41,296 nt of DNA from Clostridiales bacterium (GCA_016930575.1 JAFGGL010000049.1:1-41296), one strand, 5' to 3'; shown: positions 17,193 through 25,837, counted from the stretch's first letter. Numbers and translations: made by a program. Notes: generated by a model not told the origin, from the letters alone.

Positions 17193-17588
17193 TTAGCGGG
17201 CGCAGGAAGCGCCGCAGCCCTCGCAGCTGCCGGAGCAGCCGCCTTCGGATTCGCCGTTGACGACGCGCGAGATGACGCTGTTGACTTCCTGCATTAGGCC
17301 CGAATACTCGTTTTTCTTCGTGAGTATATTGTTGATCAATTCGTTGCCCGTAAGCTGCTTTTCCGTCTCCTTCACGGCGCTTCCCGCCGTGGCGACCGCC
17401 TCCTGATCCAGCGGCTTTTTGGCAAGCTCAGCCTGAAACGCGTCCTTGCGCTCGGAGTAAATTTGGACCAACTCCTGCGCTTCGTCGTTATCGATAACCG
17501 CCTGTTCCGCCAGGCGCATGGCAATGTATTCATCGCTTTCGAGGATAGCCTCCCCGAGCAGTTCCGCCTGCAACAGTACCTTGTTCAT
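17193..17588 (-). CDS. YlbF/YmcA-family protein with four-cysteine tail
   Basis: A 131-residue alpha-helical protein of the YlbF/YmcA family. In B. subtilis YlbF, YmcA and YaaT form a complex that binds iron-sulfur clusters and directs RNase Y to certain mRNAs, affecting competence, biofilm and sporulation. The first 105 residues are the helical domain (LQAELLGEAILESDEYIAM and following). The last 14 residues hold four cysteines in the pattern C118-x3-C122-x2-C125-x3-C129 set in Gly/Ser, a likely metal or Fe-S ligand. The gene overlaps miaB by four bases (ATGA), matching the ymcB(miaB)-ymcA pair of B. subtilis, so YmcA is the likely orthologue. Only one family member is in the window. Confidence 0.85.
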   Translation of the reverse strand: MNKVLLQAELLGEAILESDEYIAMRLAEQAVIDNDEAQELVQIYSERKDAFQAELAKKPLDQEAVATAGSAVKETEKQLTGNELINNILTKKNEYSGLMQEVNSVISRVVNGESEGGCSGSCEGCGASCAR

Positions 17589-18982
17589 TCCGTTGTCACC
17601 CTTTCTCCCCGGAGCGTATTGGCCGCCGCCGCGTTGATCTTCACCTGTATTAGTTTACCGGTATCCCGGGTATCTCCTGCAAAGGTCACGGTGATATTTC
17701 GTCTTCCCTTGCCCGATACCATGGTTCTGGAGCGTTTGGAGACGCCCTCCACCAGCACCTGTTCCGTGGAACCGATCAGCGACTGATGCACGCGGGCGGT
17801 GCTTTGTTCCACGGCCTGTATCAGCCGCCGGATACGCTCTGCGGAAACCTCCGCCGGCACCTGCGCCTTCAGCTTCGCCGCCGCCGTGCCGACGCGCGGG
17901 CTGTAGATGAAGGTGAATGCTGCATCATACCCGACCGCGTCCACAAGTGAAACGCTGTCCATAAACTGCTCCTCTGTTTCTCCCGGAAACCCGACGATGA
18001 AATCGCTGGTGATCCCGATATCCGGCACCACGGACCGCAGCGCCTGGACGCGCTCCATGTACTGCTCGCGGGTATAGCCGCGGTTCATGGCCTTGAGCAC
18101 GGCGTTGCTACCGCTTTGCACAGGCAGGTGCAGATTGTTGCAGATGTTTTTGCCGCTTGCCATCACGCCGATCAGCTCGTCGGATAAATCCTTGGGATGC
18201 GAGGTCATGAAGCGGATACGCGGGATGCCGATACCGTCCAGCGCTTTCAGGAGCTTGGGAAAATCCTTCCCGCCGCCATAGCTGTTCACGTTCTGCCCCA
18301 GCAGCATGATCTCCTGTACGCCGCTTTTTTGAAGCTTCTCGGCTTCCCGCAGGATGTCCTCCATGCGGCGGCTGCGCTCCCGCCCGCGCACAAAGGGCAC
18401 GATGCAGTAGGTGCAAAAGTTGTCGCAGCCGTACATGACGGTGACGTACGCCTTATAGTCGTTCAGCCGTTTCACGGGCAGCCCTTCGGCGATCATGTTC
18501 TCTTCGGGACTGACGGAGATCACGCGGTGCTTTTTATCCGCAAGTTCCAGCAGCAGCGACGCAAGCCGGTACAGGTTATGCGTCCCGAAGGCAAGGTCGA
18601 TGAACGGGTATTGCTTCAAAATCCGCTCCGCCATATGCGGCTGCTGTATCATGCACCCGCACACGGCGATGAGCAGATTCGGCTTTTCATTTTTCAATTG
18701 TTTGAGCCAGATCACGTTACCCAACGCCCGGCGTTCGGCGTTCTCGCGGACGCAGCAGGTGTTGAAGATCACCAGGTCCGCGTGCCTGCGGTCCTCCGTC
18801 TCCGCCATGCCCATCCTCACCAGCATCCCGGAGAGCTTTTCCGAATCGTGCGCGTTCATCTGGCAGCCGTAGGTCACGATATGAAAACTGCGCGGACGGT
18901 CTTCCACGGCCTGAAACGCGGCCATGGCCCAAATCTGCTCGTCCAGTTCCTTTTGGGAGAGGAATATCGGTTCCTTTTGCAA
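17585..18982 (-). CDS. miaB: MiaB, tRNA-2-methylthio-N6-dimethylallyladenosine synthase
   Basis: A 465-residue methylthiotransferase that converts i6A37 to ms2i6A37 using two [4Fe-4S] clusters. The UPF0004 domain carries TYGCQMNAHDSEKL, FNTCCVRENAE and CGCMIQ, whose three cysteines hold the auxiliary cluster. The radical SAM cluster is bound by C186, C190 and C193 in GCDNFCTYCIVPFVRGRE. A C-terminal TRAM domain (about 400-460) binds tRNA. The first codon is TTG (18982), four bases after the rng stop, with GGGAAG as a modest SD; the next in-frame ATG lies 19 codons in, still ahead of the first cysteine motif, so the start is not certain. It is upstream of its family partner miaA in the same operon. 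Confidence 0.94.
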   Translation of the reverse strand: MQKEPIFLSQKELDEQIWAMAAFQAVEDRPRSFHIVTYGCQMNAHDSEKLSGMLVRMGMAETEDRRHADLVIFNTCCVRENAERRALGNVIWLKQLKNEKPNLLIAVCGCMIQQPHMAERILKQYPFIDLAFGTHNLYRLASLLLELADKKHRVISVSPEENMIAEGLPVKRLNDYKAYVTVMYGCDNFCTYCIVPFVRGRERSRRMEDILREAEKLQKSGVQEIMLLGQNVNSYGGGKDFPKLLKALDGIGIPRIRFMTSHPKDLSDELIGVMASGKNICNNLHLPVQSGSNAVLKAMNRGYTREQYMERVQALRSVVPDIGITSDFIVGFPGETEEQFMDSVSLVDAVGYDAAFTFIYSPRVGTAAAKLKAQVPAEVSAERIRRLIQAVEQSTARVHQSLIGSTEQVLVEGVSKRSRTMVSGKGRRNITVTFAGDTRDTGKLIQVKINAAAANTLRGERVTTE

Positions 18983-18985
18983 GCG

Positions 18986-20185
18986 TTACTTCCCTTTCCG
19001 TTTGTAGCCTGTGCCGCCGCAGACGTCGCAGGGTTCCTTCAGCCTGTCGCGCAGGGTAACGCCTGTGCGTTTGCGCGTCATCTCCAAAAGCCCGAGGCTG
19101 GTGAACCCGTGCAGCACGGTTTTCTGCCGTTCCCGGGTCAGATAGTTCTGCAAAGCCGCTATGACCTGCGCCCGCTGCTTATCGCTGTCCATATCCACGA
19201 AGTCGATTAATATGATGCCCGACAGGTTGCGAAGCCTGATCTGCGCGGCGATCTCCGCGCAGGCTGAGAGGTTGAGTTGATAGGCCGCGTCCTCCCGCGC
19301 CGTAAACGAGCCGGAGTTGACATCGACGGTCGTGAGGGCTTCCCGTTCGTCGATGGTCAGCGTTCCGCCGTTTGGAAGCGGCACATGCCGCGACAGCGCC
19401 GTGCGCAGCTGCCGATCCACGGTATGTTTCGTCCACAGGGCGTCCATGGCCTTATTGTCGATCTGCTCCCACAGGATTCCCACGGTGGCGGTCGGCATAC
19501 GGTTGACTTTATCGTTGCAGGTGATACTCACGTCATAGCGCGCGGCGTAATCCCGCACGAGGACGGAAAGCGTCGAATCCTCGCGGTGTAGAAGCTCCGG
19601 CGCTTTCGCGTATTCAGCTTTCTCCCTGATGGTCGTCCAGCGCGACTGCAGCGCTTTCAAGTCGTCCGCAAGCGCGGTTTCACTCTGCGAAACCGCGGCG
19701 TTGCGCATGATCAAGCCGCATTCGTCACCGGCAAGCTTTTTCCCGGTTTCAACCAGCGCTTTACGCTGCTGTTCGTCCGTTACGTGTTCGGACACGCCGA
19801 CGTGACGGTTGAACGGCATGAAGATCACATACTGCCCGGGCAACGCGATATCGCGGGAGAGGTACGCCCCCTTGTCACCCTTGGCGTCTTTCTTCACCTG
19901 TACGATGAGATTTGCACCCGCGGTTATCCTGTCCTGCGCCGCGGTCTGTTCGAAGCTTTTCATCTCCTTAAGCGGTAAAAATCCGCTGCGGGGCTGCCCG
20001 ATCTTCACAAAGGCCGCGTCCAGCCCCTTCATCACGCGGTCTACCTTGCCATAGAATACGGCGTTGACGAGGGTATCCTCGGCCTCGCATTCCTGATAGA
20101 ACTCCGCCAGACGGCCGTTTTCTTCCACGGCGATGTTCCGGCCTTGTGCGTCTGCCTTGACCCAAATATGCAGTTTTTCATTCAT
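18986..20185 (-). CDS. rng: RNase G/E-family endoribonuclease
   Basis: A 399-residue Rne/Rng-type endoribonuclease that cleaves AU-rich single-stranded RNA in rRNA maturation and mRNA turnover. It has an N-terminal S1-type fold (about 30-110), a central RNase H/5'-sensor region, and the catalytic carboxylates in TTVDVNSGSF and ILIDFVDMDS. The zinc-link CDVCGGTG (C386, C389) lies only ten residues before the end. The small C-terminal domain of E. coli RNase G (489 residues) is therefore missing, as in other short Firmicutes versions. The ATG overlaps the stop of the DUF2344 gene by eight bases. The usual companions rplU and rpmA are absent downstream; miaB follows instead. Confidence 0.9.
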   Translation of the reverse strand: MNEKLHIWVKADAQGRNIAVEENGRLAEFYQECEAEDTLVNAVFYGKVDRVMKGLDAAFVKIGQPRSGFLPLKEMKSFEQTAAQDRITAGANLIVQVKKDAKGDKGAYLSRDIALPGQYVIFMPFNRHVGVSEHVTDEQQRKALVETGKKLAGDECGLIMRNAAVSQSETALADDLKALQSRWTTIREKAEYAKAPELLHREDSTLSVLVRDYAARYDVSITCNDKVNRMPTATVGILWEQIDNKAMDALWTKHTVDRQLRTALSRHVPLPNGGTLTIDEREALTTVDVNSGSFTAREDAAYQLNLSACAEIAAQIRLRNLSGIILIDFVDMDSDKQRAQVIAALQNYLTRERQKTVLHGFTSLGLLEMTRKRTGVTLRDRLKEPCDVCGGTGYKRKGK

Positions 20186-20846
20186 CCGAAACCACCTCCA
20201 TCGGGCTGAAGTTGTCGTGTGCGTCCTTTGCCAGGATCGCTTCCCGGGTCACGGTATAATAGCAGGATTCGATGCCGGACAACGAGAACAGGGCGTGCAT
20301 GACAACCGAAGGTTTGAGCGATCCGCTATGCAGGTTCCTCGCGGTAAAGCGCAGCGCTTTCCCGCTGATTATGAGCGTGTCTATATACAGGTGGATATTG
20401 CACATGTTTTCTCCGCTTTTGGTTTTGCGCAACGCCATGTATTCGTCCGTTTGCAGCAGTTTCTCTACGGCACCGGCCAGTTTCGCCAGTTCAATTTCCG
20501 GTTCGATGCGGTAGCGGCTGCCGGCCGCAAGCTTCATCAGCGTGGGGAACTTCTCGTCAATCGCCCGCGCGCTGACGATCTTCATACCGCCGGGCATCAC
20601 GCGGTTGAGTTCTGCCATGAACGCTTCTTCGCCGACCTCGCTTTCCAGCGGCACATCCATGATCTCCCGTTCGCCTGCGATCCCAACGCTCAGCGGCGAC
20701 GCAAAGCTGAGGCGGATATGGGGATTGAACCCTTGCGTGTACCGCACGGGCAGGCCGCTTCTGCGCAGGGCGCGCTGCATGGTACGCATCAGGTCCAGGT
20801 GGCCGATATGCCGTAGAGGATAGGGTTTTTGGAACACAACCATCAT
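20178..20846 (-). CDS. DUF2344 protein (TIGR03936), radical SAM-linked
   Basis: About 222 residues matching the DUF2344/TIGR03936 family: VVFQKPYPLRHIGHLDLMR near the start, then RSGLPVRYTQGFNPHIRLSFASPLSVGI. Its biochemical function is not known; the family occurs next to, or fused with, the TIGR03960 radical SAM protein and upstream of rng in many Clostridia. The open frame extends 33 codons upstream, but that is inside the preceding gene. The ATG at 20846 makes a four-base ATGA overlap with that gene's stop; ATGs two codons earlier and one codon later are also possible. The conserved pairing suggests a shared role, perhaps RNA modification, but that is inference. Confidence 0.88.
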   Translation of the reverse strand: MMVVFQKPYPLRHIGHLDLMRTMQRALRRSGLPVRYTQGFNPHIRLSFASPLSVGIAGEREIMDVPLESEVGEEAFMAELNRVMPGGMKIVSARAIDEKFPTLMKLAAGSRYRIEPEIELAKLAGAVEKLLQTDEYMALRKTKSGENMCNIHLYIDTLIISGKALRFTARNLHSGSLKPSVVMHALFSLSGIESCYYTVTREAILAKDAHDNFSPMEVVSDE

Positions 20847-22684
20847 TCGCATGCGGCGCACAATCCTTTCATCCGCTGCAGCCCGCAGGCGTTGCAGTGC
20901 CCCCGGCAGTCCGGCGTCGTTTCCGCGCGTAGGGCACGTTCCCATTCCTTCTTTAGATAGTCTTTGGTGACCCCAATGTCGATGAAATCCCAGGGCAGGA
21001 CCTCCTCCGTGCTCCGAACGCGGTTGGCGTAAAACGCGGGATCGACGCCCGTATCCTCAAATGCCTGCATCCACAGATCGTAGCGGTAGTGCTCGCTCCA
21101 CCCGTCCAGCCTGCAACCGAGTTCGTACGCGCGGTAAAGGACGTCGCCCATCCGACGGTCACCCAATGCGAAGCATGCCTCCAGGCGGCTGGTGAGGGAA
21201 TCGTGCCAGTTGTAATGCACGCTGCGCATGTTCAGCATTTGACGTAAAGCCTGTTGTTTCTTGCGGATCGCGTCGGGCATATCCTGCGCGCACCATTGAA
21301 ACGGCGTGAAAGGCTTGGGTACGAATACCGAGGTACTCACCGTGATTCGCAGTCCTTTAGCCCGTTGCTGCTTGGGTACGGCATAGTAGGTGTCCACGGC
21401 GGCTTTGCACAGCCCGGCGATGCCATCGATATCCTCGCCGGTCTCGGTGGGCAGCCCCGTCATGAAATAGAGCTTCACGCTGTTCCAGCCGTTTTCGAAG
21501 GCATCCCTGAGTTTTTCAATTAAATCTTCCTGCGTCACGCCCTTGTTGATCACGTCCCGCAGGCGCTGCGTGCCCGCCTCCGGCGCGAAAGTCAGGCTGG
21601 ATTTGCGTACGTTTTGCGACTCAACCAGCGTGTCCTTGAGCACGCTGTCGATGCGCAGCGACGGCAGGGACAGGGTAACGTGACGACCTTCAAACTGCTC
21701 CGTCAATCGCCTGCATAGCTCCGGCAGGCGTGAATAATCGCCCGATGACAGCGACGACAGCGACATCTCCTCGTATCCGGTGCTATCCGCCATCTCCTGC
21801 GCCAGCGAAAGCAGCTTTTCCACGCTGCGCTCCCGCACCGGACGGTAGAACATCCCCGCGTGGCAGAAGCGGCAGCCCTGCGTGCAGCCGCGCATGATCT
21901 CCAGCACGATGCGGTCGTGCACCACCTGGGTGTAGGGCACGGGCGGTGCCGTGGGATAGGGCGCGTTTTCCAGATCGTCTACGAAGCGCTTGCGGACAAC
22001 CGTGGGCACGTCTTCCTCCGCCGGCGTAAAGTTTCGGATGGTTCCGTCGTCATTGTACGCTACATTGTACAGGGAAGGCACGTACACGCCTTCGATCTGC
22101 GAAAGTTTCTTTAGCCGCTGCTTGCGGGGAAGTCCCGCTTTCTTACAATCTCGCAGCAGGATTGTGATCTCCCGTATCGCGTCCTCGCCGTCCCCGAGTA
22201 AAAACGCGTCGATAAACGCATGCAGCGGCTCGGGATTGGACGCGCAGGGACCGCCCGCGATGACGACCGGGTCGCCCTCACCCCTGTCTGCCGCCTTTAC
22301 GGGAATGCCGCCAAGCGAAAGCATGTGCAGTACGTTGGTATAGCTCATCTCATACTGCAGGGTGAAACCCACTATATCAAACCGGTGCAGCGGCGTACGG
22401 CTTTCCAACGAAAACAACGGTAGCTGTTCCTCCCTAAGGGCGTCCATCATATCCACCCACGGCATGCACACCCGCTCGCACAGCACGCCCGGCATTGCAT
22501 TCAGGATGCCGTATAGGATCTTCATCCCCAGGTGGGACATGGCGACTTCATAGGTATCCGGGAAGCAGAACGCAAACGTGACCTCCGCTTCCGCGAAGGG
22601 GATCACGGACGCGTTGACCTCGTTTCCCATATACCTCACGGGTTTTTCCACCCGTTCCAATATCCGTTCGATCCGATCCGCCAT
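20843..22684 (-). CDS. TIGR03960-family B12-binding-domain radical SAM protein
   Basis: A 613-residue protein with an N-terminal cobalamin-binding-like domain (about 20-180; FPDTYEVAMSHLGMKILYG) and a radical SAM domain whose cluster is held by C267, C271 and C274 in RGCTQGCRFCHAGMFYRP. The C-terminal part ends with further cysteines (CRGHCNACGLQ, then CAACE), possibly another metal site. The family is of unknown substrate and is linked with DUF2344 and RNase G. I start at the ATG at 22684 because GGAGG lies six bases upstream; the open frame extends 22 codons further, across the promoter -10. It is the first gene of the ten-gene operon running to rluB. Confidence 0.9.
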   Translation of the reverse strand: MADRIERILERVEKPVRYMGNEVNASVIPFAEAEVTFAFCFPDTYEVAMSHLGMKILYGILNAMPGVLCERVCMPWVDMMDALREEQLPLFSLESRTPLHRFDIVGFTLQYEMSYTNVLHMLSLGGIPVKAADRGEGDPVVIAGGPCASNPEPLHAFIDAFLLGDGEDAIREITILLRDCKKAGLPRKQRLKKLSQIEGVYVPSLYNVAYNDDGTIRNFTPAEEDVPTVVRKRFVDDLENAPYPTAPPVPYTQVVHDRIVLEIMRGCTQGCRFCHAGMFYRPVRERSVEKLLSLAQEMADSTGYEEMSLSSLSSGDYSRLPELCRRLTEQFEGRHVTLSLPSLRIDSVLKDTLVESQNVRKSSLTFAPEAGTQRLRDVINKGVTQEDLIEKLRDAFENGWNSVKLYFMTGLPTETGEDIDGIAGLCKAAVDTYYAVPKQQRAKGLRITVSTSVFVPKPFTPFQWCAQDMPDAIRKKQQALRQMLNMRSVHYNWHDSLTSRLEACFALGDRRMGDVLYRAYELGCRLDGWSEHYRYDLWMQAFEDTGVDPAFYANRVRSTEEVLPWDFIDIGVTKDYLKKEWERALRAETTPDCRGHCNACGLQRMKGLCAACE

Positions 22685-22717
22685 TCTGCGCCTCCGTCCC
22701 CCTGTATTCCAGCTTTC

Positions 22718-22746
22718 AATGTACCATGCCGGGCCGTGATTTTCAA
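22718..22746 (-). promoter_or_regulatory. promoter of the radical SAM - rng - miaB - mutSL - miaA - rluB operon
   Basis: -35 TTGAAA (22746-22741), 17-base spacer, -10 TACATT (22723-22718) preceded by an extended TG. No other clear promoter or terminator is seen until the hairpin at 9821-9848, and the ten genes are separated by -8 to +23 bases. Confidence 0.65.
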
Positions 22747-22789
22747 CCATATCCGTCTGCCGCTATTATGTAACAAGCGGCGCGCGGAG

Positions 22790-22819
22790 TTGCCCTTTCC
22801 GCGTCTGCCGTGGTATACT
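22790..22819 (+). promoter_or_regulatory. candidate promoter ahead of the small basic ORF
   Basis: -35 TTGCCC (22790-22795), 18-base spacer, -10 TATACT (22814-22819). It diverges from the operon promoter at 22718-22746 and may contribute to ftsA-ftsZ transcription. Confidence 0.5.
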
Positions 22820-22840
22820 ACCCGGGAAGGAGAAAACCTG

Positions 22841-23104
22841 ATGTACACTCGCTCCGCGCATCATACAAGCCACGTTCTCCCCCCTGGCGTTCCCCGGCGG
22901 CGGAGCATGACAGCTTCCGCCCGGCGGGCAAATGAAAAAAAGAAGCGTAAACTATTGCGAAATCCTTACAAAAAGGATACAATAAAATATGACGCGTTCC
23001 AGTTATTCATGGCAAACATGGATTTTGCAAGCCGAAGGCTTGCCTGGAAGTACAATCGATATCGAATAAGCAGAGTTGCTTGGAATATGAACCATAGACC
23101 ATAA
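22841..23104 (+). CDS. possible 87-residue basic protein, unknown
   Basis: An ATG at 22841 lies eight bases after AAGGAG and behind a plausible promoter. The product would be very basic: VPRRRSMTASARR, then NEKKKRKLLRNPYKK, and an aromatic/Arg-rich C-terminal half (RRLAWKYNRYRISRVAWNM). I recognise no family. Against it, codon use in the second half (CGA, AGA, ATA) differs from the neighbours, and the ORF contains a good promoter (22955-22983) and a hairpin that look like the ftsA leader. It is therefore either a genuine small gene with the ftsA promoter inside, or a chance frame over regulatory DNA. The stretch 22685-23126 holds no other gene. Confidence 0.35.
   Translation: MYTRSAHHTSHVLPPGVPRRRSMTASARRANEKKKRKLLRNPYKKDTIKYDAFQLFMANMDFASRRLAWKYNRYRISRVAWNMNHRP
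22955..22983 (+). promoter_or_regulatory. promoter of ftsA-ftsZ
   Basis: -35 TTGCGA (22955-22960), 17-base spacer, -10 TACAAT (22978-22983). It would give a leader of about 135 bases before ftsA. Confidence 0.65.
23027..23043 (+). other. hairpin in the ftsA leader
   Basis: GCAAGCC, loop GAA, GGCTTGC: a perfect 7-bp stem in the predicted ftsA mRNA leader. No T-run follows, so it is not an intrinsic terminator. Function unknown. Confidence 0.4.
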
Positions 23105-23126
23105 AGGAACAGGGGAATGTTTAGCA

Positions 23127-24314
23127 ATGAAATCGACAATCGCTGCGATTGACTTTGGCACAAGTAAAATTGTCACGCTGATCTCCGAAACCAGCGGAAA
23201 CCAACGGTGCGATATCGTCGGCGCCGGCATTGCCGCATACGACGGCTATATCGACGGCGAATGGAACAATCCGGTGGTGCTAAACGACGCGATCCTGCAG
23301 TCGGTCACCGAGGCGGAATCGCAGGCCAGGCGTAAACTCAGGGAGATCAACGTAGGCGTCCCCGGCGAGTTTACCCGCGTCTACGTGGTGGAGACCTCGG
23401 TCACCATCCAGGGCGCGGATCCGCGGGTATCGCCCAAGCACGTGGAAAAGATATTCACCGAAGCGGATAAACAGCTCTCCCCCGTGCGCGGCGTTGTGGT
23501 GCACCGCAGCCCCGCGTGGTTCATGGTGGACGGCGGCAAGAAAACGCTGGAGCCTGTCGGCATGAAGGGGTCGGAATTGAAAGCGCTGGTTTCCTTCGTG
23601 GTGGCGGATACGTTCTTCCTGGATGATATCATGGCGAGGCTACGGGATCTGAACATCGCGGTCAGCGGATTTTTCTCCAGCTGCACCGGCGAAGCGATGC
23701 TGTATCTTCTGGAAGAGGACCGCGACCGCACGGCCACATTAATCGATATCGGGTATACCTGTACGGACGTGATGGTGGTCGAAGGCGACGCCGTAATTTA
23801 CCAGAAATCCTTACCGGTCGGCGGCGGGCACATCTCGGCCGATATCGCGGAGGGCCTGAAAATTCCGTTGGCGTCCGCCGAGCAGATCAAGCGCGAATAC
23901 GTATACGGCGTATCCGGGAAAAACCAGTCCTATTCCGTATCGCTTGGCGAGGGCGTGAAGCAGGAAAGCTTCCAGCAGGAAGACGTCGCCGCGGTGCTGG
24001 AACCCCGCGTGGACGAGATCTCCGATATGATCAAATCTAGCATCGAGGAAAGCGGAATCAAGCCCAGCAACTGGTCCACGATCTTCCTCACCGGCGGCGG
24101 GCTGGCTTTGAACCGCGGCGGGCGCGACTATTTATCCGGAAGACTTGGCAAGCCCGTGCGCGAAACCGTGAAACGCACCATCAAGCTTTCCAGCCCCGTC
24201 TACGCAAGCGCCATGGGGCTGATGGACCTGATCATCGATACCGTCGAGGCCCGCACCGCCCCCAGTTCGTCCGGCGGCGTGAAGGACTTCTTTAAAAGCC
24301 TGCTTGGCAGCTGA
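23127..24314 (+). CDS. ftsA: FtsA, actin-like membrane anchor of FtsZ
   Basis: A 395-residue FtsA. The actin-fold phosphate loop is visible in IAAIDFGTSKIVTLIS (residues about 5-20), the FtsA-specific 1C/SHS2 subdomain at about 80-165 (FTRVYVVETSVTIQ and following), the second phosphate segment ATLIDIGYTCTDVMVV near 205, and the adenine-binding FLTGGGLALNRG near 320. The C-terminal VKDFFKSLLGS is a typical amphipathic membrane-targeting helix. FtsA tethers FtsZ filaments to the membrane and recruits the divisome. A G-rich SD (GGGGA) lies about ten bases before the ATG. It is 59 bases upstream of ftsZ. The usual dcw neighbours (murG, ftsQ) are absent, so the pair stands alone here. Confidence 0.92.
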   Translation: MKSTIAAIDFGTSKIVTLISETSGNQRCDIVGAGIAAYDGYIDGEWNNPVVLNDAILQSVTEAESQARRKLREINVGVPGEFTRVYVVETSVTIQGADPRVSPKHVEKIFTEADKQLSPVRGVVVHRSPAWFMVDGGKKTLEPVGMKGSELKALVSFVVADTFFLDDIMARLRDLNIAVSGFFSSCTGEAMLYLLEEDRDRTATLIDIGYTCTDVMVVEGDAVIYQKSLPVGGGHISADIAEGLKIPLASAEQIKREYVYGVSGKNQSYSVSLGEGVKQESFQQEDVAAVLEPRVDEISDMIKSSIEESGIKPSNWSTIFLTGGGLALNRGGRDYLSGRLGKPVRETVKRTIKLSSPVYASAMGLMDLIIDTVEARTAPSSSGGVKDFFKSLLGS

Positions 24315-24373
24315 TCGTTCATTTCGCCCCGTAAAACCGGTATGCCAACGCAAGTCATTTAGGAGGAAATACT

Positions 24374-25837
24374 GTGCTAGAGTTTCAGATTGAGGATCAG
24401 CAAAGCTTTGCAAGCATCAAAGTGATCGGCTGCGGGGGCGCGGGCAACAACGCCATCAACCGCATGGTGGATTCCGGTCTTCAGGGCGTGGATTTCATCG
24501 CCGTGAACACTGACCGTCAAGCCCTTTCGATGAGCAAGGCCGGCACGACCATACAGATCGGCGAAAAGCTGACCAAGGGTCTCGGCGCGGGCGCAGTGCC
24601 CGATATCGGCCGCAGGGCCGCCGAGGAAAGCAGGGAGGAAATAGCACAGGCCATCCGCGGCGCGGACCTCGTATTCGTCACCGCGGGCATGGGCGGCGGC
24701 ACCGGCACCGGCGCGTCGCCGATCATCGCCGAGATCGCACGCGATCTGAACTGCCTGACCATCGCCGTGGTCACCAAGCCCTTCCAGTTCGAAGGCAAAC
24801 AACGGATGAAAAACGCCGAAATGGGCGTAATCGAGTTAAAACAGCGCGTGGATACGCTGGTCGTCGTTCCCAACGACAGGCTATTGCAGGTCGTCTCCAA
24901 GGGGACGACGATGCTGGACGCGTTCCGCATCGCCGACGACGTACTCCGCCAGGGCATCCAGGGCATCTCGGATTTGATCGCCTTACCGGCGCTGATCAAC
25001 CTGGACTTCGCCGACGTGAAGACCATCATGGAATCCGGCGGCCTCGCGCATATGGGCATCGGCGTGGGCAAGGGCGAGAACAAGCTGGTGGAAGCCGCGA
25101 AGAACGCCATTTTAAGCCCGCTGCTTGAGACCAACATCGAAGGCGCGCGCGCCATTTTGATCAACGTCACCGGCGGCAGCGACATGTCAATCATCGACAT
25201 CAACGAAGCCGCGAGCCTCGTGATGGAAGAAGCGGACGACGACGCCAATATCATCTTCGGCGCCGGAATCTGCGAGGATCTGGGCGACGAGGTCCGTATC
25301 ACGGTGATCGCCACCGGCTTTGAAAAGTTGCCCTTCCCGCAGAAACAGGAAGCGGTGAAAGCCGACGCGGGCAGCGACTGGACGCATTCCTTCGGCGGCG
25401 GCGATCTCAATGCCGGATATTCCGGCAGCTACGGCGCGACGCCCTTCGTGCAGCAGGACTATCCGGCGACCGGCTATGACGACGTAAGCGACGGCATTCC
25501 GGGCACAAGGCCGGGCGGCGGATATTACGGGAATTACGGCGGCGTTCCGACGCCCGCCGCCGTGCCGCCGATGATGCAGGGCCAGCCCGGACAGGGATAC
25601 GGCGCGCCGGGAACGGACGCGCCGCTGCAGGGCACGCCCTACCAGAACATCCCGCAGATGGAGTACGGCCAGTCCTACGGGAGCAAACAACGACCGGATT
25701 TTTCGCAAGATGCCAAGGACGAACAGCCGAAGTCCCGCAGCGCACGTCATCCCGCCGCGCAGCAGCCTGACGCCGCCCCCGCGGAACGCGACGATCTGGG
25801 TATCCCGGCGTTCCTGAGGCGGCCCACCCGGAAATAA
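24374..25837 (+). CDS. ftsZ: FtsZ, tubulin-like cell division GTPase
   Basis: A 487-residue FtsZ starting with GTG, seven bases after a perfect AGGAGG (24361-24366). The GTPase domain (about 10-325) has [13 protein letters not shown], the tubulin signature GGGTGTG at 107-113, and the T7-loop region [12 protein letters not shown] long low-complexity linker (about 335-470), rich in Gly, Tyr, Pro and Gln, leads to the conserved C-terminal peptide [12 protein letters not shown] (473-484), which binds FtsA and other partners. The length is longer than the usual 360-400 because of this linker. It polymerises into the Z-ring at mid-cell. It is transcribed with ftsA and ends at a strong terminator. 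Confidence 0.97.
   Translation: MLEFQIEDQQSFASIKVIGCGGAGNNAINRMVDSGLQGVDFIAVNTDRQALSMSKAGTTIQIGEKLTKGLGAGAVPDIGRRAAEESREEIAQAIRGADLVFVTAGMGGGTGTGASPIIAEIARDLNCLTIAVVTKPFQFEGKQRMKNAEMGVIELKQRVDTLVVVPNDRLLQVVSKGTTMLDAFRIADDVLRQGIQGISDLIALPALINLDFADVKTIMESGGLAHMGIGVGKGENKLVEAAKNAILSPLLETNIEGARAILINVTGGSDMSIIDINEAASLVMEEADDDANIIFGAGICEDLGDEVRITVIATGFEKLPFPQKQEAVKADAGSDWTHSFGGGDLNAGYSGSYGATPFVQQDYPATGYDDVSDGIPGTRPGGGYYGNYGGVPTPAAVPPMMQGQPGQGYGAPGTDAPLQGTPYQNIPQMEYGQSYGSKQRPDFSQDAKDEQPKSRSARHPAAQQPDAAPAERDDLGIPAFLRRPTRK

Noticed and set aside
20847-20945. N-terminal extension of the DUF2344 protein
   Set aside because: It lies inside the 3' end of the radical SAM gene, and the family N-terminus begins at the ATGA overlap.
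22990-23070. 26-codon frame just after the ftsA promoter (MTRSSYSWQTW...), considered as a leader peptide
   Set aside because: No SD precedes the ATG, which would be almost leaderless, and the frame shows no regulatory codon runs.
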